DNA from: Geomesophilobacter sediminis
Lineage (GTDB): Bacteria; Desulfobacterota; Desulfuromonadia; Geobacterales; Geobacteraceae
Direction: 5' to 3'
Assembly: GCF_016458275.1 (NCBI RefSeq)
Contig: NZ_JAEMHM010000019.1
Location: forward strand, 57,665-121,664
DNA length: 64,000 bases
Of this stretch, positions 34,484-43,375 are shown in pieces. Position numbers and translations under genes: made by a program. Each line of letters opens with the position of its first letter. Positions within the stretch are counted from its first letter, which is position 1. Under the pieces are notes generated by a model. The model ran no database searches. It was not told the origin of the DNA and saw nothing but the letters and a program-made list of their open reading frames with translations.

Positions 34484-34612
34484 CGTTCGACGTTCTGCGT
34501 TCGACGTTTCGCCGCCTTTGGCGGTTGCCAGGCGGTTTCGAGAGCCCCCCGGCAGGTCAGCATAAAAGACCATTCGTTTTGACGCCGAACGTCGAACGTC
34601 GAACGTCGAACG
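34484..34612. repeat. Heptamer-repeat element, two inverted arms (GAACGTC type)
   Basis: Left arm 34484-34511 reads CGTTCGA, CGTTCTG, CGTTCGA, CGTTTCG. Right arm 34587-34612 is GAACGTC three times plus GAACG. The arms are reverse complements separated by about 75 bases and lie between nadE and rsmI. Confidence 0.8.
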
Positions 34613-34618
34613 GATCCT

Positions 34619-35470
34619 ATGCCTGCTACCCTCTACATCGTTGCCACGCCGATCGGAAACCTGGAGGACATCACCCTCCGGGCGCTGCGCATCCTCAAGG
34701 AGGTCGACCTGATCGCCGCCGAGGACACCCGCCATTCGCGCAAGCTCCTGACGCACTTCGGCATCTCCCGCCCGCTTACCTCCTACTTCGATCACAACCA
34801 GGCCCTCAAGGGGGAGTACATCCTGGAGCAGCTTAGGGACGGAAAGTCGGTGGCCTTGATCACCGACGCCGGGACGCCCTGCATCTCGGACCCGGGGTAT
34901 CAACTGGTGCGCGATGCCGCGGCCGAAGGGGTGGCGGTGGTACCCATTCCCGGGGCCTGTGCCGCGGTTACCGCGCTTTCCGCCTCCGGGCTGCCGACCG
35001 ACTTCTTTACCTTTGCCGGATTTCTGCCCAACAAGCAGGGGAAACGGCGGGAGCGCCTCCAGGCCCTGGCCGCCGAGAAAGCGGTGCTGATCTTCTACGA
35101 GTCACCCAAACGGCTGCAAGCGACGCTTGCCGACATGTTGGAGACGATGGGGGACCGGGAGGTCGTGGTGGCCCGCGAGCTGACCAAGCTCCACGAGGAG
35201 TTCATGCGGGGGCCGCTTTCCCGTCTCGCTGCCGAGGTTGCCGAGCGGGAGGAGATCAGGGGGGAGGTGGCGATCCTGGTTTCTCCGGCGCCCGAGGTGG
35301 AGAGCGTCGAAGGGCCGCAGATGGAAGAGCTTCTCAAAAGGTATCTGGAAAGCGGGGAGCATTCGCTGAAGGATGCGGTGAAGCGGGTGACCCAGGAGAC
35401 CGGCCTGCCCAAGGGGACGGTCTATGCGGAGGCCCTGCGGCTGAAGGAAGAGGGGCTGGCGGAGGGATGA
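34619..35470 (+). CDS. rsmI: 16S rRNA (cytidine1402-2'-O)-methyltransferase RsmI
   Basis: 283 residues. LYIVATPIGNLEDITLRAL, AEDTRHSRKLLTHFGI, LITDAGTPCISDPGYQLV and PIPGACAAVTALSASGLPTD are the tetrapyrrole-methylase-fold motifs of RsmI (YraL). Modifies C1402 in the decoding centre together with RsmH. ATG at 34619 begins directly after the heptamer repeat; a clear Shine-Dalgarno is missing, though ACGGATCC precedes it. Confidence 0.95.
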   Translation: MPATLYIVATPIGNLEDITLRALRILKEVDLIAAEDTRHSRKLLTHFGISRPLTSYFDHNQALKGEYILEQLRDGKSVALITDAGTPCISDPGYQLVRDAAAEGVAVVPIPGACAAVTALSASGLPTDFFTFAGFLPNKQGKRRERLQALAAEKAVLIFYESPKRLQATLADMLETMGDREVVVARELTKLHEEFMRGPLSRLAAEVAEREEIRGEVAILVSPAPEVESVEGPQMEELLKRYLESGEHSLKDAVKRVTQETGLPKGTVYAEALRLKEEGLAEG

Positions 35471-35503
35471 TTTAGATTTAACCAGGGGGCGGTGGCACCA
35501 CCC

Positions 35504-35530
35504 GGTGGGAGCGCCATTCCTGGCGCGAAT
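35504..35530 (+). repeat. REP-like palindromic element, family A
   Basis: GGTGGGAGCGCCATTCCTGG then CGCGAAT; stem GCGCCA/TGGCGC. Followed 24 bases later by a family-B element. Confidence 0.75.
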
Positions 35531-35553
35531 GATGGTCGCTTGATCGGATTTAC

Positions 35554-35577
35554 GGGCGCAGCCTGTCGCGCCCCTAC
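35554..35577 (-). repeat. REP-like palindromic element, family B
   Basis: Reverse strand reads GTAGGGGCGCGACAGGCTGC then GCCC, close to the copy at 24344-24367 but with a partly mismatched stem. Confidence 0.65.
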
Positions 35578-35614
35578 GGAGGGAAGCAGCCGGCATCACA
35601 AACATGGGCGAGAT

Positions 35615-35651
35615 AAGAAAGGGGACACCGTCGTGAGGTGTCCCCTTTCTT
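35615..35651. terminator. Bidirectional terminator between rsmI and pgi
   Basis: Stem AAGAAAGGGGACACC / GGTGTCCCCTTTCTT, loop GTCGTGA. T-runs occur on both strands, so it can end both converging genes. Confidence 0.9.
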
Positions 35652-35666
35652 GTTACATCCGCTTCG

Positions 35667-37256
35667 TTACTTGGCCCGGAACCGGCTGTCCCAGAGCTGG
35701 TCACCGTAGGCGACACCGACCCCGTGGTCCGGATTGGCGGCCAGATGCCGGAGGATGATGAAGATCGTCTCGGCCTCCTCGGGTTTTCCCAGGGCGGCGG
35801 CACAACCCTCGGCGGTAAAGTCCTCCCCCTTGCGCCTCCCAAGGAGCGCCAGTATCTCACCCTGCAGTTTCAGCACGCTTCCGGCCGCCTTCTTGCCCGC
35901 CTCAACGCCGGGCTGGTGGTAGGCATTGATGTTCACCAGCGTCGCATAAAATCCCACCGCCCGCTCGTAGAGCGCGATCAGCGAGCCGACGGTCGCCGCC
36001 GACACCTCGTCCACGGTGATGGTCAACGACTCGCGCCCCTTCTCGTACAGTGCGGCCCGGGTCCCCTGGTAGAAGCCGGAGAGGTAGTCCCCGGAGGTTG
36101 CCCCGGGCTCCATCTCGGGCGAGGCACCCTGCCGGTCCTTCAGGACTTCGATGAAGGTCACGAAGAAGTTGTGCACCCCTTCGCGCAACTGCTGGACGTA
36201 GGCGTGCTGGTCGGTAGATCCCTTGTTGCCGTAGACGGCAATCCCCTGGTGGACCGTCTTCCCGCTCAGGTCGAGTTCCTTGCCGAGCGATTCCATGATC
36301 AGCTGCTGCAGGTAGCGCGAGAAGAGGATCAGCCGGTCCTTGTAGGGAAGGATGACCATGTCCTTGGCGCCGGTGCCGCCGGTGGCGTGGTACCAGGAGA
36401 GGGCCAGCAGTGCCGCCGGGTTCTGCCGGGTGGCGGTGCTCCGGGTGGCCTCGTCGCAGATCCGGGCCCCTTCCAAGAGGGCCCCGATGTCGATCCCCTG
36501 CAAAGCGGCGGGGAGAAGACCGACGGCTGAGGTGACCGAGGTGCGGCCGCCGACCCAGTCCCACATCGGGAAGCGCTCGATCCATCCTTCGCGCACTGCC
36601 GTCTGGTCCAGTTCGCTGTCAAGCCCGGTGACCGCGACCGCGTACTTGGTGAAGTCGAGCCCTCTGGCGGTGAAGGCCGCTTTGGCCTCCAGCATGCCGT
36701 TGCGGGTTTCCTTGGTCCCGCCGCTCTTGGAGATCACCACGACCAAGGTTTCGTCGAGCCCGGCACCGATTTCGGCCAGCACCTTGTCCATTCCGTCGGG
36801 GTCCGTGTTGTCGAAGAAGTAAGGGCGCATGGGATCGGAGGGGGTGCCGAGGCTGTCGGCGACGAACTGCGGCCCCAGCGCCGAGCCGCCGATGCCGACG
36901 ACCAGGAGGTTTCGGAACGGTTTTCCTCCCGGCGCGGCGATGGCGCCGTCGTGGACCGAGGTGGCAAAGATCTTCACCCGGTTCACGGTCTCCTCGATCT
37001 CCTCGGTCAGGGCGCGCTGCGGGGCAAGCCCGGGAGCCCTCAGCCAGTAGTGCCCCACCATACGCTGCTCCTCGGGATTGGCGATGGCGCCCCCTTCCAG
37101 AAGGGCCATCGCTTCATAAGCCTTTTGCAGGCGCGGCTCCATCTCAGTGAAAAAGCCGCCGGGAAAGTCGATGCGGCTGGTGTCCAGGCTCAGTGCCATC
37201 TTCCTGCTTACATAGAGGCGCTCCTTGTAACGATCCCACAGTTGCAGTTTTTCCAC
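35667..37256 (-). CDS. pgi: Glucose-6-phosphate isomerase
   Basis: 529 residues. [74 protein letters not shown] and [18 protein letters not shown] are the sugar-phosphate isomerase (SIS) motifs, with Glu and His/Lys active-site regions present. Links glycolysis/gluconeogenesis to glucose-6-phosphate for polysaccharide and glycogen made elsewhere in the window. GTG at 37256 is the start; GAGGAGG lies five bases upstream on the reverse strand. Faces the rsmI gene. Confidence 0.95.
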   Translation of the reverse strand: MEKLQLWDRYKERLYVSRKMALSLDTSRIDFPGGFFTEMEPRLQKAYEAMALLEGGAIANPEEQRMVGHYWLRAPGLAPQRALTEEIEETVNRVKIFATSVHDGAIAAPGGKPFRNLLVVGIGGSALGPQFVADSLGTPSDPMRPYFFDNTDPDGMDKVLAEIGAGLDETLVVVISKSGGTKETRNGMLEAKAAFTARGLDFTKYAVAVTGLDSELDQTAVREGWIERFPMWDWVGGRTSVTSAVGLLPAALQGIDIGALLEGARICDEATRSTATRQNPAALLALSWYHATGGTGAKDMVILPYKDRLILFSRYLQQLIMESLGKELDLSGKTVHQGIAVYGNKGSTDQHAYVQQLREGVHNFFVTFIEVLKDRQGASPEMEPGATSGDYLSGFYQGTRAALYEKGRESLTITVDEVSAATVGSLIALYERAVGFYATLVNINAYHQPGVEAGKKAAGSVLKLQGEILALLGRRKGEDFTAEGCAAALGKPEEAETIFIILRHLAANPDHGVGVAYGDQLWDSRFRAK

Positions 37257-37760
37257 ATGAACCTCCTCAGAGTATCGTGATCGTACCTTTAACTGGCCGA
37301 ATGCGAATGCTTTCCTTTCAACGCCGCCGTGCCCAGTCTACCGCAACGTCACTGACCGGGACAGGTGCCGACGCATACTAGCAGAAATTAAATTTTTTTC
37401 AACTAGCTGTTCTTCTGAGAGCCCTCTGTGCAAACCGTGCAATCCGGCTCATTCAGATTGCCCGGTGCAACGTGCTGTTTGTCCGTGCTTTTTCAGGCGT
37501 TGTTGCCGCGGTTGTGCAACTGCTGAACAACCACGGCGCCGTTGCCAAGGTTGCGCGACGATTCTGGGCGAAGATAAAGGGTAGTAAAAACAGCAGTTTA
37601 TCTGAAGGGCGCCTCCTCTTTTGGCGCTGGTACGGCTGTTGAAGTAGCTGAATCAGGTAACGCCGAAGTACGGAATGTCGGACCGGGGTCAACGGCTTTG
37701 GCTTCGAAAGCGTTGTGGTAACAGCGGCTTACGAAGAGACCCCGTCCAGGGAGGGCGGCC
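37257..37760. other. Intergenic 504 bases, no gene seen
   Basis: Between divergent pgi and the 155-residue protein gene. I see an AT-rich tract (37380-37405), a possible sigma-54 promoter (37628-37641) and nothing that reads as a protein. GCAAACCGTGCAATCC-type words near 37431 do not assemble into a GEMM riboswitch. A leader RNA or sRNA is possible but unsupported. Confidence 0.5.
37628..37641 (+). promoter_or_regulatory. Possible sigma-54 promoter
   Basis: TGGTACGGCTGTTG: the -24 GG and -12 region have the right ten-base spacing, but GC of the -12 is GA here (TTGA). It lies 120 bases before the 155-residue protein gene. Confidence 0.4.
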
Positions 37761-38228
37761 ATGGGCTATCGAGCCAGGACAATAAATACCAGGGACAAAG
37801 GCAACGGTTACAGCGCCATCGAGGTGGTGCTGGTCGAGAGCAACGGTGAACCCGCCGAAGGGGCAATCCCCGACGTGCTGATGGTCAACGATGATCTGGA
37901 GACGCTGCACTTTGTCCAAAATAACATGGGGGAGTTCGTGGGGAATCTGGTGAGGGTGAAGCAGATGAACGAGAGGCGGGCAGAAATCGAAGAGAACGCT
38001 CGGCTGTTCCAGCGCAACCTGGAACCGCTTTTTTCCTTGATCACGGCGACCGCCAAGGATCACATCCTGGACAAGTTTTCCCACTCCCTGCGCAAGGCCC
38101 TGCTGCTCATGGCGATGGAGCGGTACAGCTGCGACAGCGACCTGATGTGCCGCGCCTTGGGGCTTACCCGGCCGAAACTGGAGAAAGAACTGAAGCGCTG
38201 CGGCCTGGTCAATCTGGATCCAGTCTGA
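37761..38228 (+). CDS. Conserved hypothetical protein with C-terminal Fis-like HTH
   Basis: 155 residues. ATG 37761 with AGGGAGGG upstream. The N-terminal half (YSAIEVVLVESNGEPAEGAIPDVLMVNDDLETLHFVQ) is a beta-rich segment I do not recognise; a helical middle (VRVKQMNERRAEIEENARLFQRNL) precedes a helix bundle and the C-terminal CRALGLTRPKLEKELKRCGL, which looks like the Fis-type HTH (ALGLTRPKLEKELKR) that ends sigma-54 regulators. No AAA+ domain is present. It may be a small DNA-binding regulator. Confidence 0.6.
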   Translation: MGYRARTINTRDKGNGYSAIEVVLVESNGEPAEGAIPDVLMVNDDLETLHFVQNNMGEFVGNLVRVKQMNERRAEIEENARLFQRNLEPLFSLITATAKDHILDKFSHSLRKALLLMAMERYSCDSDLMCRALGLTRPKLEKELKRCGLVNLDPV

Positions 38229-38589
38229 GGGACATTCCCGGCGGGTGCAGCTGCTGCCCCGCCGGGGCGCGTTCCGGGTCGAAAAATTGACCTCAACCCA
38301 CTCTTAGCGTCAAATCATTGAACGTTTCTGCTGAGCCCTTCCTTCGGGCGCCCCGTGCCGGTCACAACGGCAAGGGGCCGGTACCCGTCTCTCGACCCGC
38401 GCCAATCCTGCTCTTTCAGCCCGTCCCGCATTCGGAAAGCCACGAAATACCTTGAATAATGACGGGGGATTTGCTAAAGTGCGCCGTCGGTCCCTGCCCC
38501 TGTGGGGGACTTTTGACACCGAAGAAACTCTTATTATTTCGAGTACATAACCAGTTTGCCTGCCAGTGCAAACGGATTAGAGGGTTGTT
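38229..38589. other. Intergenic 361 bases, holds promoter for polyprenyl synthase
   Basis: A GC-rich part with hairpin potential (GCCCTTCCTTCGGGC-like at about 38336) and a promoter at 38452-38480. No coding sequence supported. Confidence 0.5.
38452..38480 (+). promoter_or_regulatory. Sigma-70-type promoter for the polyprenyl synthase gene
   Basis: TTGAAT (38452-38457), 17-base spacer, TAAAGT (38475-38480), about 110 bases before ATG 38590. Confidence 0.55.
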
Positions 38590-39558
38590 ATGGATGCAGC
38601 GCTTGCCCTGATCGGGGAAGACCTGAAAAATGTGGAACTGCAGTTTAAAAAGGACCTCGAGTCGAATGTCCCGCTGATCCGTAAGGTTGGCGAGTACGTC
38701 CTCTCCAGCGGAGGGAAGCGGATTCGCCCCGCGCTGCTGCTGCTCGCGGCCAACCTCTGCGGTTACCGCGGCGACCGGCACGTTCCGCTGGCGAGCGTGG
38801 TCGAGTTCATCCACACCGCGACCCTGCTGCATGACGATGTTGTGGACAACGCCAACCTGCGCCGGGGGCTGGCCTCCGCAAATACCTTGTGGGGCAACGA
38901 GGCGTCGGTTCTGGTCGGCGACTTCCTGTTCTCCAAGTCGTTCTCGCTCATGGTAGCCGACGGCGACCTGCGCGTGCTGAAGGTGCTTGCCGACGCGACC
39001 ACCATGATCGCCGAGGGGGAAGTCCTGCAGCTCGTCTGCACCAGTGACCTGGACATCACCGTTGACCGCTACATCGAGGTGGTGCGCTCCAAGACGGCGA
39101 TCCTTCTGGCCGCGGCCTGCGAGGTGGGCGCCATCCTCGGGGAGGTGCCGGTGCGGCTGCGTGAGGCGATGGCGGCCTACGGGATGGAACTCGGGATCGC
39201 GTTCCAGCTCATGGACGACACCCTCGACTACACCGCCAAAGAGGCGGAGTTCGGCAAAAGCATCGGGCACGACCTGGAAGAAGGGAAGATCACCCTGCCG
39301 CTCATCCATACCCTGAGATCCTGCACTGAGGCCGAACGTGAGACCATCGCCGCCGTCGTTGAGAAAGAGGAATTAACGGACCAGGATTTTGCTGCCGTCT
39401 TCGAGTTGGTGCACCGCTACGGTGGGATCGAGCACACCGTGGAGAAGGCCCGGGAACACGTCGCCCTGTGCCGCAAGCACCTCGAGGCGTTCCCCCCGTC
39501 AGGCGCCCGTGATGCCCTGGTGGAGTTGGCCGAATACGTGGTGACCCGCGTCAAATAG
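38590..39558 (+). CDS. ispB: Trans-polyprenyl diphosphate synthase (octaprenyl type)
   Basis: 322 residues. The first aspartate-rich motif is HTATLLHDDVVDNANLRRG (DDxxD as DDVVD), the second LMDDTLDYTAKEAEFGKSIG (DDxxD as DDTLD). LSSGGKRIRPALLLLAANL is the substrate-binding KR region. Builds long-chain isoprenoid diphosphates for menaquinone side chains. Product length cannot be told from sequence alone, so the gene symbol is by family. Confidence 0.9.
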   Translation: MDAALALIGEDLKNVELQFKKDLESNVPLIRKVGEYVLSSGGKRIRPALLLLAANLCGYRGDRHVPLASVVEFIHTATLLHDDVVDNANLRRGLASANTLWGNEASVLVGDFLFSKSFSLMVADGDLRVLKVLADATTMIAEGEVLQLVCTSDLDITVDRYIEVVRSKTAILLAAACEVGAILGEVPVRLREAMAAYGMELGIAFQLMDDTLDYTAKEAEFGKSIGHDLEEGKITLPLIHTLRSCTEAERETIAAVVEKEELTDQDFAAVFELVHRYGGIEHTVEKAREHVALCRKHLEAFPPSGARDALVELAEYVVTRVK

Positions 39559-39625
39559 CCGGAAGGTTACGGTTATAACACGGGGAAACGGGGGCTGAAG
39601 GGAGCTAAACCTCTTTTATTCAGTC

Positions 39626-39641
39626 TGGTCCAATTCTTGCT
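39626..39641 (+). promoter_or_regulatory. Sigma-54 promoter
   Basis: TGGTCCAATTCTTGCT: GG (39627-39628) and GC (39639-39640) are separated by exactly ten bases, and TTGCT matches the -12 consensus. It lies about 50 bases before the 86-residue protein gene. Confidence 0.7.
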
Positions 39642-39689
39642 AACTGAACGTCATCTGAATCTGATGTTTTGTTATGAAAGGGGGCCAGG

Positions 39690-39950
39690 ATGGACGAGGA
39701 TGTATTGCTGCATTCATCAGATATCGAACTGAACGGGGAAGTTTTCCAGATCAAAGTGTTCTCCAAGTCTCCTAGTCGCTTCTACGCGACTACCTGTCTG
39801 GGGAACGACGACTTCATCATCACCGATGGTCCCACCGTGCCCGACGCGTTGAAAAAGCACGAGGAGCTGCTTCCTCTGGCCGTCGGCACCCGGGAGATCA
39901 CCCAGAGCTACATGGGGTTCACCCGGCGCAGCAAGGCCCGCCGCACCTAA
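39690..39950 (+). CDS. Small conserved hypothetical protein, sigma-54 promoter upstream
   Basis: 86 residues; ATG 39690 after AAAGGGGG. No motif known to me: DIELNGEVFQIKVFSKSP, FYATTCLGNDDFIITDGPTV and EELLPLAVGTREITQSYMGF suggest a compact beta domain with a basic tail (RRSKARRT). A sigma-54 promoter and the NtrC-type regulator gene just downstream suggest that regulator, or another enhancer-binding protein, could control it. Confidence 0.68.
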   Translation: MDEDVLLHSSDIELNGEVFQIKVFSKSPSRFYATTCLGNDDFIITDGPTVPDALKKHEELLPLAVGTREITQSYMGFTRRSKARRT

Positions 39951-39960
39951 GCCAAACCAG

Positions 39961-40054
39961 TGAGCAAAGGGCAATGAGCAAAGAGCAGCGTTTCCCGAGA
40001 CGCAGCCCTCTGCCCTTGCTATTGTCTGCTCATTGCTCATGGCACATTGCTCAT
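39961..40054. repeat. Heptamer-repeat element, two inverted arms (TGAGCAA type)
   Basis: Left arm 39962-39989 reads TGAGCAA, AGGGCAA, TGAGCAA, AGAGCAG. Right arm 40027-40054 reads TGCTCAT, TGCTCAT, GGCACAT, TGCTCAT. The arms are reverse complements around a 37-base spacer, directly after the small protein gene. Confidence 0.82.
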
Positions 40055-40158
40055 TGAGTGGCGCCCCTTGCGGCGCATCCCCCACCTATTGCCTTTTGCC
40101 CCACTTTTCTCACCCTTTTCCCCCCAGCTCGCCCCTTGGTCCTGCGCTCAAAATTAGG

Positions 40159-40187
40159 TTGTACTGGATTGCCAAATCAGTTAAGTA
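40159..40187 (+). promoter_or_regulatory. Possible sigma-70-type promoter for the NtrC-type regulator operon
   Basis: TTGTAC (40159-40164), 17-base spacer, TAAGTA (40182-40187), 43 bases before ATG 40231. Confidence 0.42.
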
Positions 40188-40230
40188 TGAGGAGATATCT
40201 CTCTCATTTTTCTGCCAGGACCGGGTGTGC

Positions 40231-41595
40231 ATGTCGGCAAAAATACTGATCATAGATGACGACGATTCTCTACGGAGAGTGCTCGAGTACAACCTGCAGC
40301 AGGAGGGATACTCGGTATTCACCGCCCCCAACGGGGAGGCCGGGCTGAAGATCTTCACCGACGAGGCCCCCCCGGTCGTCATCACCGACCTGAAGATGCC
40401 GGGAATGAGCGGGTTCCAGGTCCTTTCCTCGATCAAGGAGCGCTCTCCGGCAACGGTGGTGATCGTCCTCACCGCCTTCGGCGCCATCGACACCGCGGTC
40501 GAGGCGATGAAGCTCGGGGCTTACGATTACCTGACCAAGCCCTTCAACCGGGACGAGCTCAAGCTCACCGTCCGCAAGGGGCTCCAACTGCAGGGGCTTT
40601 CCGAGGAGAACCGGCTGCTCAAGGAAGAGCTCGCCGATCGGGCCGAATTCAAGAACATCGTCGGGACTTCCCGGGCCATGGAAGGGGTTTTCTCGGTGGT
40701 CCGCAAGGTCGCCGATACCGAAGCGACCGTCCTCATCACCGGCGAATCGGGGACCGGCAAGGAACTCGTGGCCCGTGCCATCCACTCCGGGAGCGCCCGG
40801 CGCGCCGCGCCGTTTGTGGCGGTAAACTGTGCCGCGATCCCGCGCGATCTTCTCGAGAGCGAATTGTTTGGACACGTTAAGGGAGCCTTTACCGGAGCGA
40901 TACGTGATAAAGCCGGTAAGTTCCAGCAGGCGGACGGGGGGACGATTTTCCTGGACGAGGTGGGGGACCTGCCGCTGGAACTCCAGCCCAAGCTCTTGCG
41001 CGTGCTGCAGGAGCGGGTGGTCGAGCCGGTGGGGGGGAACGCCGAGGTGAAGCTCGACCTCCGGGTGGTGGCGGCGACCAATGCGGACCTGGAGAAGGGG
41101 ATTGCCGAAGGGAACTTCCGGGATGACCTCTACTACCGCCTCTCGGTCATCCCGCTCAGGCTGCCGCCGCTTCGGGAGCGCCCCGACGACATCCCGCTCT
41201 TGGTGCGTTACTTCTGCGGGAAATACGGCGGCGGGTCCGTGGCCTTTGCCAAGGAGGCGCTGGAGGCGCTGCAGCGTTATCCGTGGCCTGGCAACGTGCG
41301 CGAACTGGAAAACACGGTGGAGCGCCTGCTGATTCTCAGGGAAGGGGAACGGGTGGAACTTGCCGACCTCCCCGAGAAGATCGCCGCGCCGGGGGCGCGG
41401 AGCGGCGAGGGGGTATTGCGGCTTCCCCCGGAGGGGTACTCGCTGGAACAGCTGGAAAAAGAGATCGTGGTCGAGGCGCTCAACCGCTGTAGCTGGAACC
41501 AGACCGCCGCGGCCCGTTTCCTGCGGATCCCGCGCCACACCCTGATCTATCGGATGGAAAAATATCAAATTGCGCAACAGGGGAGGGGAAAATGA
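40231..41595 (+). CDS. Sigma-54-dependent NtrC-family response regulator
   Basis: 454 residues with receiver, AAA+ and Fis-type HTH domains. Receiver: [12 protein letters not shown], phosphoacceptor Asp about residue 53 in [13 protein letters not shown], and Lys in [12 protein letters not shown]+: Walker A GESGTGKE at about 171-178, sigma-54 contact loop GAFTGA at about 219-224, Walker [14 protein letters not shown]-terminal [29 protein letters not shown]. Its cognate kinase is not adjacent. ATG at 40231 begins at [12 protein letters not shown]. The stop overlaps the tlpA-like start (ATGA), so the thiol genes are translationally coupled to it. Confidence 0.95.
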   Translation: MSAKILIIDDDDSLRRVLEYNLQQEGYSVFTAPNGEAGLKIFTDEAPPVVITDLKMPGMSGFQVLSSIKERSPATVVIVLTAFGAIDTAVEAMKLGAYDYLTKPFNRDELKLTVRKGLQLQGLSEENRLLKEELADRAEFKNIVGTSRAMEGVFSVVRKVADTEATVLITGESGTGKELVARAIHSGSARRAAPFVAVNCAAIPRDLLESELFGHVKGAFTGAIRDKAGKFQQADGGTIFLDEVGDLPLELQPKLLRVLQERVVEPVGGNAEVKLDLRVVAATNADLEKGIAEGNFRDDLYYRLSVIPLRLPPLRERPDDIPLLVRYFCGKYGGGSVAFAKEALEALQRYPWPGNVRELENTVERLLILREGERVELADLPEKIAAPGARSGEGVLRLPPEGYSLEQLEKEIVVEALNRCSWNQTAAARFLRIPRHTLIYRMEKYQIAQQGRGK

Positions 41596-42116
41596 AGGGT
41601 TGGATCCGTTTGGCGCTGCTCGTGACGGTGCTTCTGGCCATGGCGGCCTGTACCAAGCCGGAGGAAGCGCCGGTGGAAGGAAAGCATGCCCCGGATTTCA
41701 CCCTCAGCGACCTTTCCGGGAAGCCGGTCACCCTCTCCCAGCTCAAGGGAAAGGTGGTCCTCCTGAACTTCTGGGCGACCTGGTGCCCCCCCTGCCGGGA
41801 GGAGATCCCCTCCATGGTGAAGCTGAACCAGGCGATGCAGGGTAAGGAGTTCCAGATGCTGGCGGTCTCCATCGACGAGGGGGGCAAAAACGCGGTCTCC
41901 GGCTTTTTCGCCAAGAGCGGCCTGACCCTTCCGGCGCTGCTCGACACCGACGGCAAGACCGCCAAGCGGTACGGGACCACCGGGGTGCCGGAAACCTTCG
42001 TCATCAACAAGCAGGGCGTTATCGTCAAAAAGGTGATCGGCGGGATGGACTGGATCCATCCGGAGGTTGTCGCGGCCCTGGACACCCTCTGTAAGGAAAA
42101 AACAGCCGCACCTTGA
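41592..42116 (+). CDS. TlpA/ResA-like thioredoxin lipoprotein
   Basis: 174 residues. Lipobox at LLAMAAC (Cys about residue 19), then [24 protein letters not shown] and the redox pair [13 protein letters not shown] (CPPC). [23 protein letters not shown] is the thioredoxin-fold cis-proline region. Membrane-anchored periplasmic thiol reductant that may reduce apocytochrome haem motifs, useful in a cytochrome-rich organism. Coupled to the upstream regulator (ATGA) and followed by ccdA, its likely electron donor. Confidence 0.92.
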   Translation: MKGWIRLALLVTVLLAMAACTKPEEAPVEGKHAPDFTLSDLSGKPVTLSQLKGKVVLLNFWATWCPPCREEIPSMVKLNQAMQGKEFQMLAVSIDEGGKNAVSGFFAKSGLTLPALLDTDGKTAKRYGTTGVPETFVINKQGVIVKKVIGGMDWIHPEVVAALDTLCKEKTAAP

Positions 42117-42132
42117 CCCTTCGGAGCACGTC

Positions 42133-42858
42133 ATGGAAACGAACCACGTCGGCCTGATCGGCGCCTTCATCGCAGGGTTTCTCTCGTTTCTCTCCCCCTG
42201 CGTCCTGCCGCTGATACCCTCCTACGTTACCTACATAACCGGCCTCTCCTTCTCGGATCTCCAGGCGGAGCACCCGTCCCACAAGGTGCGGCAGCAGACG
42301 ATCCTGCACTCGCTTTTGTTCATTGCCGGCTTCACCTGCGTCTTCGTGCTGCTGGGTGCGTCGGCGACCTTCATCGGGAGCTTCATGCAGGAGCACATGA
42401 CGGCGATCCGGCGGGTCGGCGGGGTGCTGATCGTGGTTTTCGGGGTCCACGTCGCCGGGTTCTTCGACATCGGCATCCTGCTCGGGGAAAAAAGGGTCAC
42501 CCTGCACCGCAAGCCGGCCGGCTATCTCGGGAGTTTTGCGGTGGGGCTCGCCTTTGCCGCCGGGTGGACCCCCTGCATCGGGCCGATCCTCGCCTCGATC
42601 CTGATGGTTGCCGCAACCGAATCGACCATGCTGCGGGGGATCTTCCTGCTGCTCGCCTATTCCATGGGGCTGGCCATCCCTTTTTTCCTCTCCTCCCTGG
42701 CCATGCATCAGTTCCTGGTGATCTTCTCTCGGTTCAAGAAGTACATCCGGGTTTTCGAGGTGGTCACCGGCATCTTCCTGATCATGGTGGGAATCCTAAT
42801 CTTCGGCAACTACTTCTCCCTGTTCAGCAGGTACGCCAGCCGCTTCATGGGAGCATAG
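42133..42858 (+). CDS. ccdA: CcdA-type thiol-disulfide transporter (cytochrome c biogenesis)
   Basis: 241 residues with six hydrophobic spans. FLSFLSPCVLPLIPSYVTYI contains the first active Cys with Pro neighbours; LAFAAGWTPCIGPILASIL contains the second. CcdA passes electrons from cytoplasmic thioredoxin to periplasmic TlpA/ResA-like proteins. ATG at 42133, preceded by GGAG ten bases upstream. The pair tlpA-ccdA with resB-ccsB elsewhere in the window makes a complete system II set. Confidence 0.93.
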   Translation: METNHVGLIGAFIAGFLSFLSPCVLPLIPSYVTYITGLSFSDLQAEHPSHKVRQQTILHSLLFIAGFTCVFVLLGASATFIGSFMQEHMTAIRRVGGVLIVVFGVHVAGFFDIGILLGEKRVTLHRKPAGYLGSFAVGLAFAAGWTPCIGPILASILMVAATESTMLRGIFLLLAYSMGLAIPFFLSSLAMHQFLVIFSRFKKYIRVFEVVTGIFLIMVGILIFGNYFSLFSRYASRFMGA

Positions 42859-42882
42859 CCGCATGACCCCCGGAGCAAGACC

Positions 42883-43305
42883 TTGAACGGATCGCAGCTG
42901 CTGACCATCCAGCTCGTGGTGGAGGACCTGGATGCCACCGAGGCGTTTTACCGGGGGATCCTGGAACTTCCCGTGGAGCGCGCCCTGACCGCGGTGGGGG
43001 CGCCGGAACACCTGGTGATGACGGTGGAGGGCGTTCAGGTGATCTTCGTGGAGGAGGATGCCGTGGAAATGGAACATCCGATCCTGGTCCCGCGCCTGGA
43101 GAGCTTTCCCAAGGGGGTCGGGATGACCCTGCACCTCACGGTCCGGGATCTCGATTTCGTTCACGGCGAGATCCTCGAAGAGGACCTGGAGATCCTCTAT
43201 CCCCCCAAGCTCAACCCCTACGGCGCGCTGGAGCTTTGGTGCTTCGACCCAGACGGGTACCTCGTCGTGCTGCAGGAGCCGCGCCGCCGGGCACCGGTGC
43301 CGTAG
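42883..43305 (+). CDS. VOC (glyoxalase/bleomycin-resistance fold) protein
   Basis: 140 residues. LLTIQLVVEDLDATEAFYRGILEL and MTLHLTVRDLDFVHGEILEE are the two beta-alpha-beta modules; ELWCFDPDGYLVVLQEP is the closing metal-site strand with Glu. The substrate is unknown. Start is TTG at 42883 with CGGAG eight bases upstream; no ATG gives the full fold. Followed by a strong bidirectional terminator. Confidence 0.82.
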   Translation: MNGSQLLTIQLVVEDLDATEAFYRGILELPVERALTAVGAPEHLVMTVEGVQVIFVEEDAVEMEHPILVPRLESFPKGVGMTLHLTVRDLDFVHGEILEEDLEILYPPKLNPYGALELWCFDPDGYLVVLQEPRRRAPVP

Positions 43306-43325
43306 CTTATAGCCAAGGCAAATGC

Positions 43326-43360
43326 AAAAGGGGCGAACCGGAAATGGTTCGCCCCTTTTA
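43326..43360. terminator. Bidirectional terminator
   Basis: AAAAGGGGCGAACC / GGTTCGCCCCTTTT with loop GGAAAT; T-runs on both strands. Confidence 0.92.
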
Positions 43361-43375
43361 CTTTTATTGGCTGGT

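Noticed and set aside
33272..34903. Reverse-strand open frame over the NAD synthetase pair and rsmI
   Set aside because: Spans three genes and repeat spacer antisense; no family features.
37453..37692. 79-codon reverse frame in the long spacer after pgi
   Set aside because: No ribosome-binding site and biased composition (Arg, Thr, Ser); better treated as non-coding.
37257..37760. GEMM (cyclic dinucleotide) riboswitch in the long spacer
   Set aside because: Only scattered words such as GCAAACC are present; the conserved paired helices and GCAAAGCC/GGGGTTA parts are missing.
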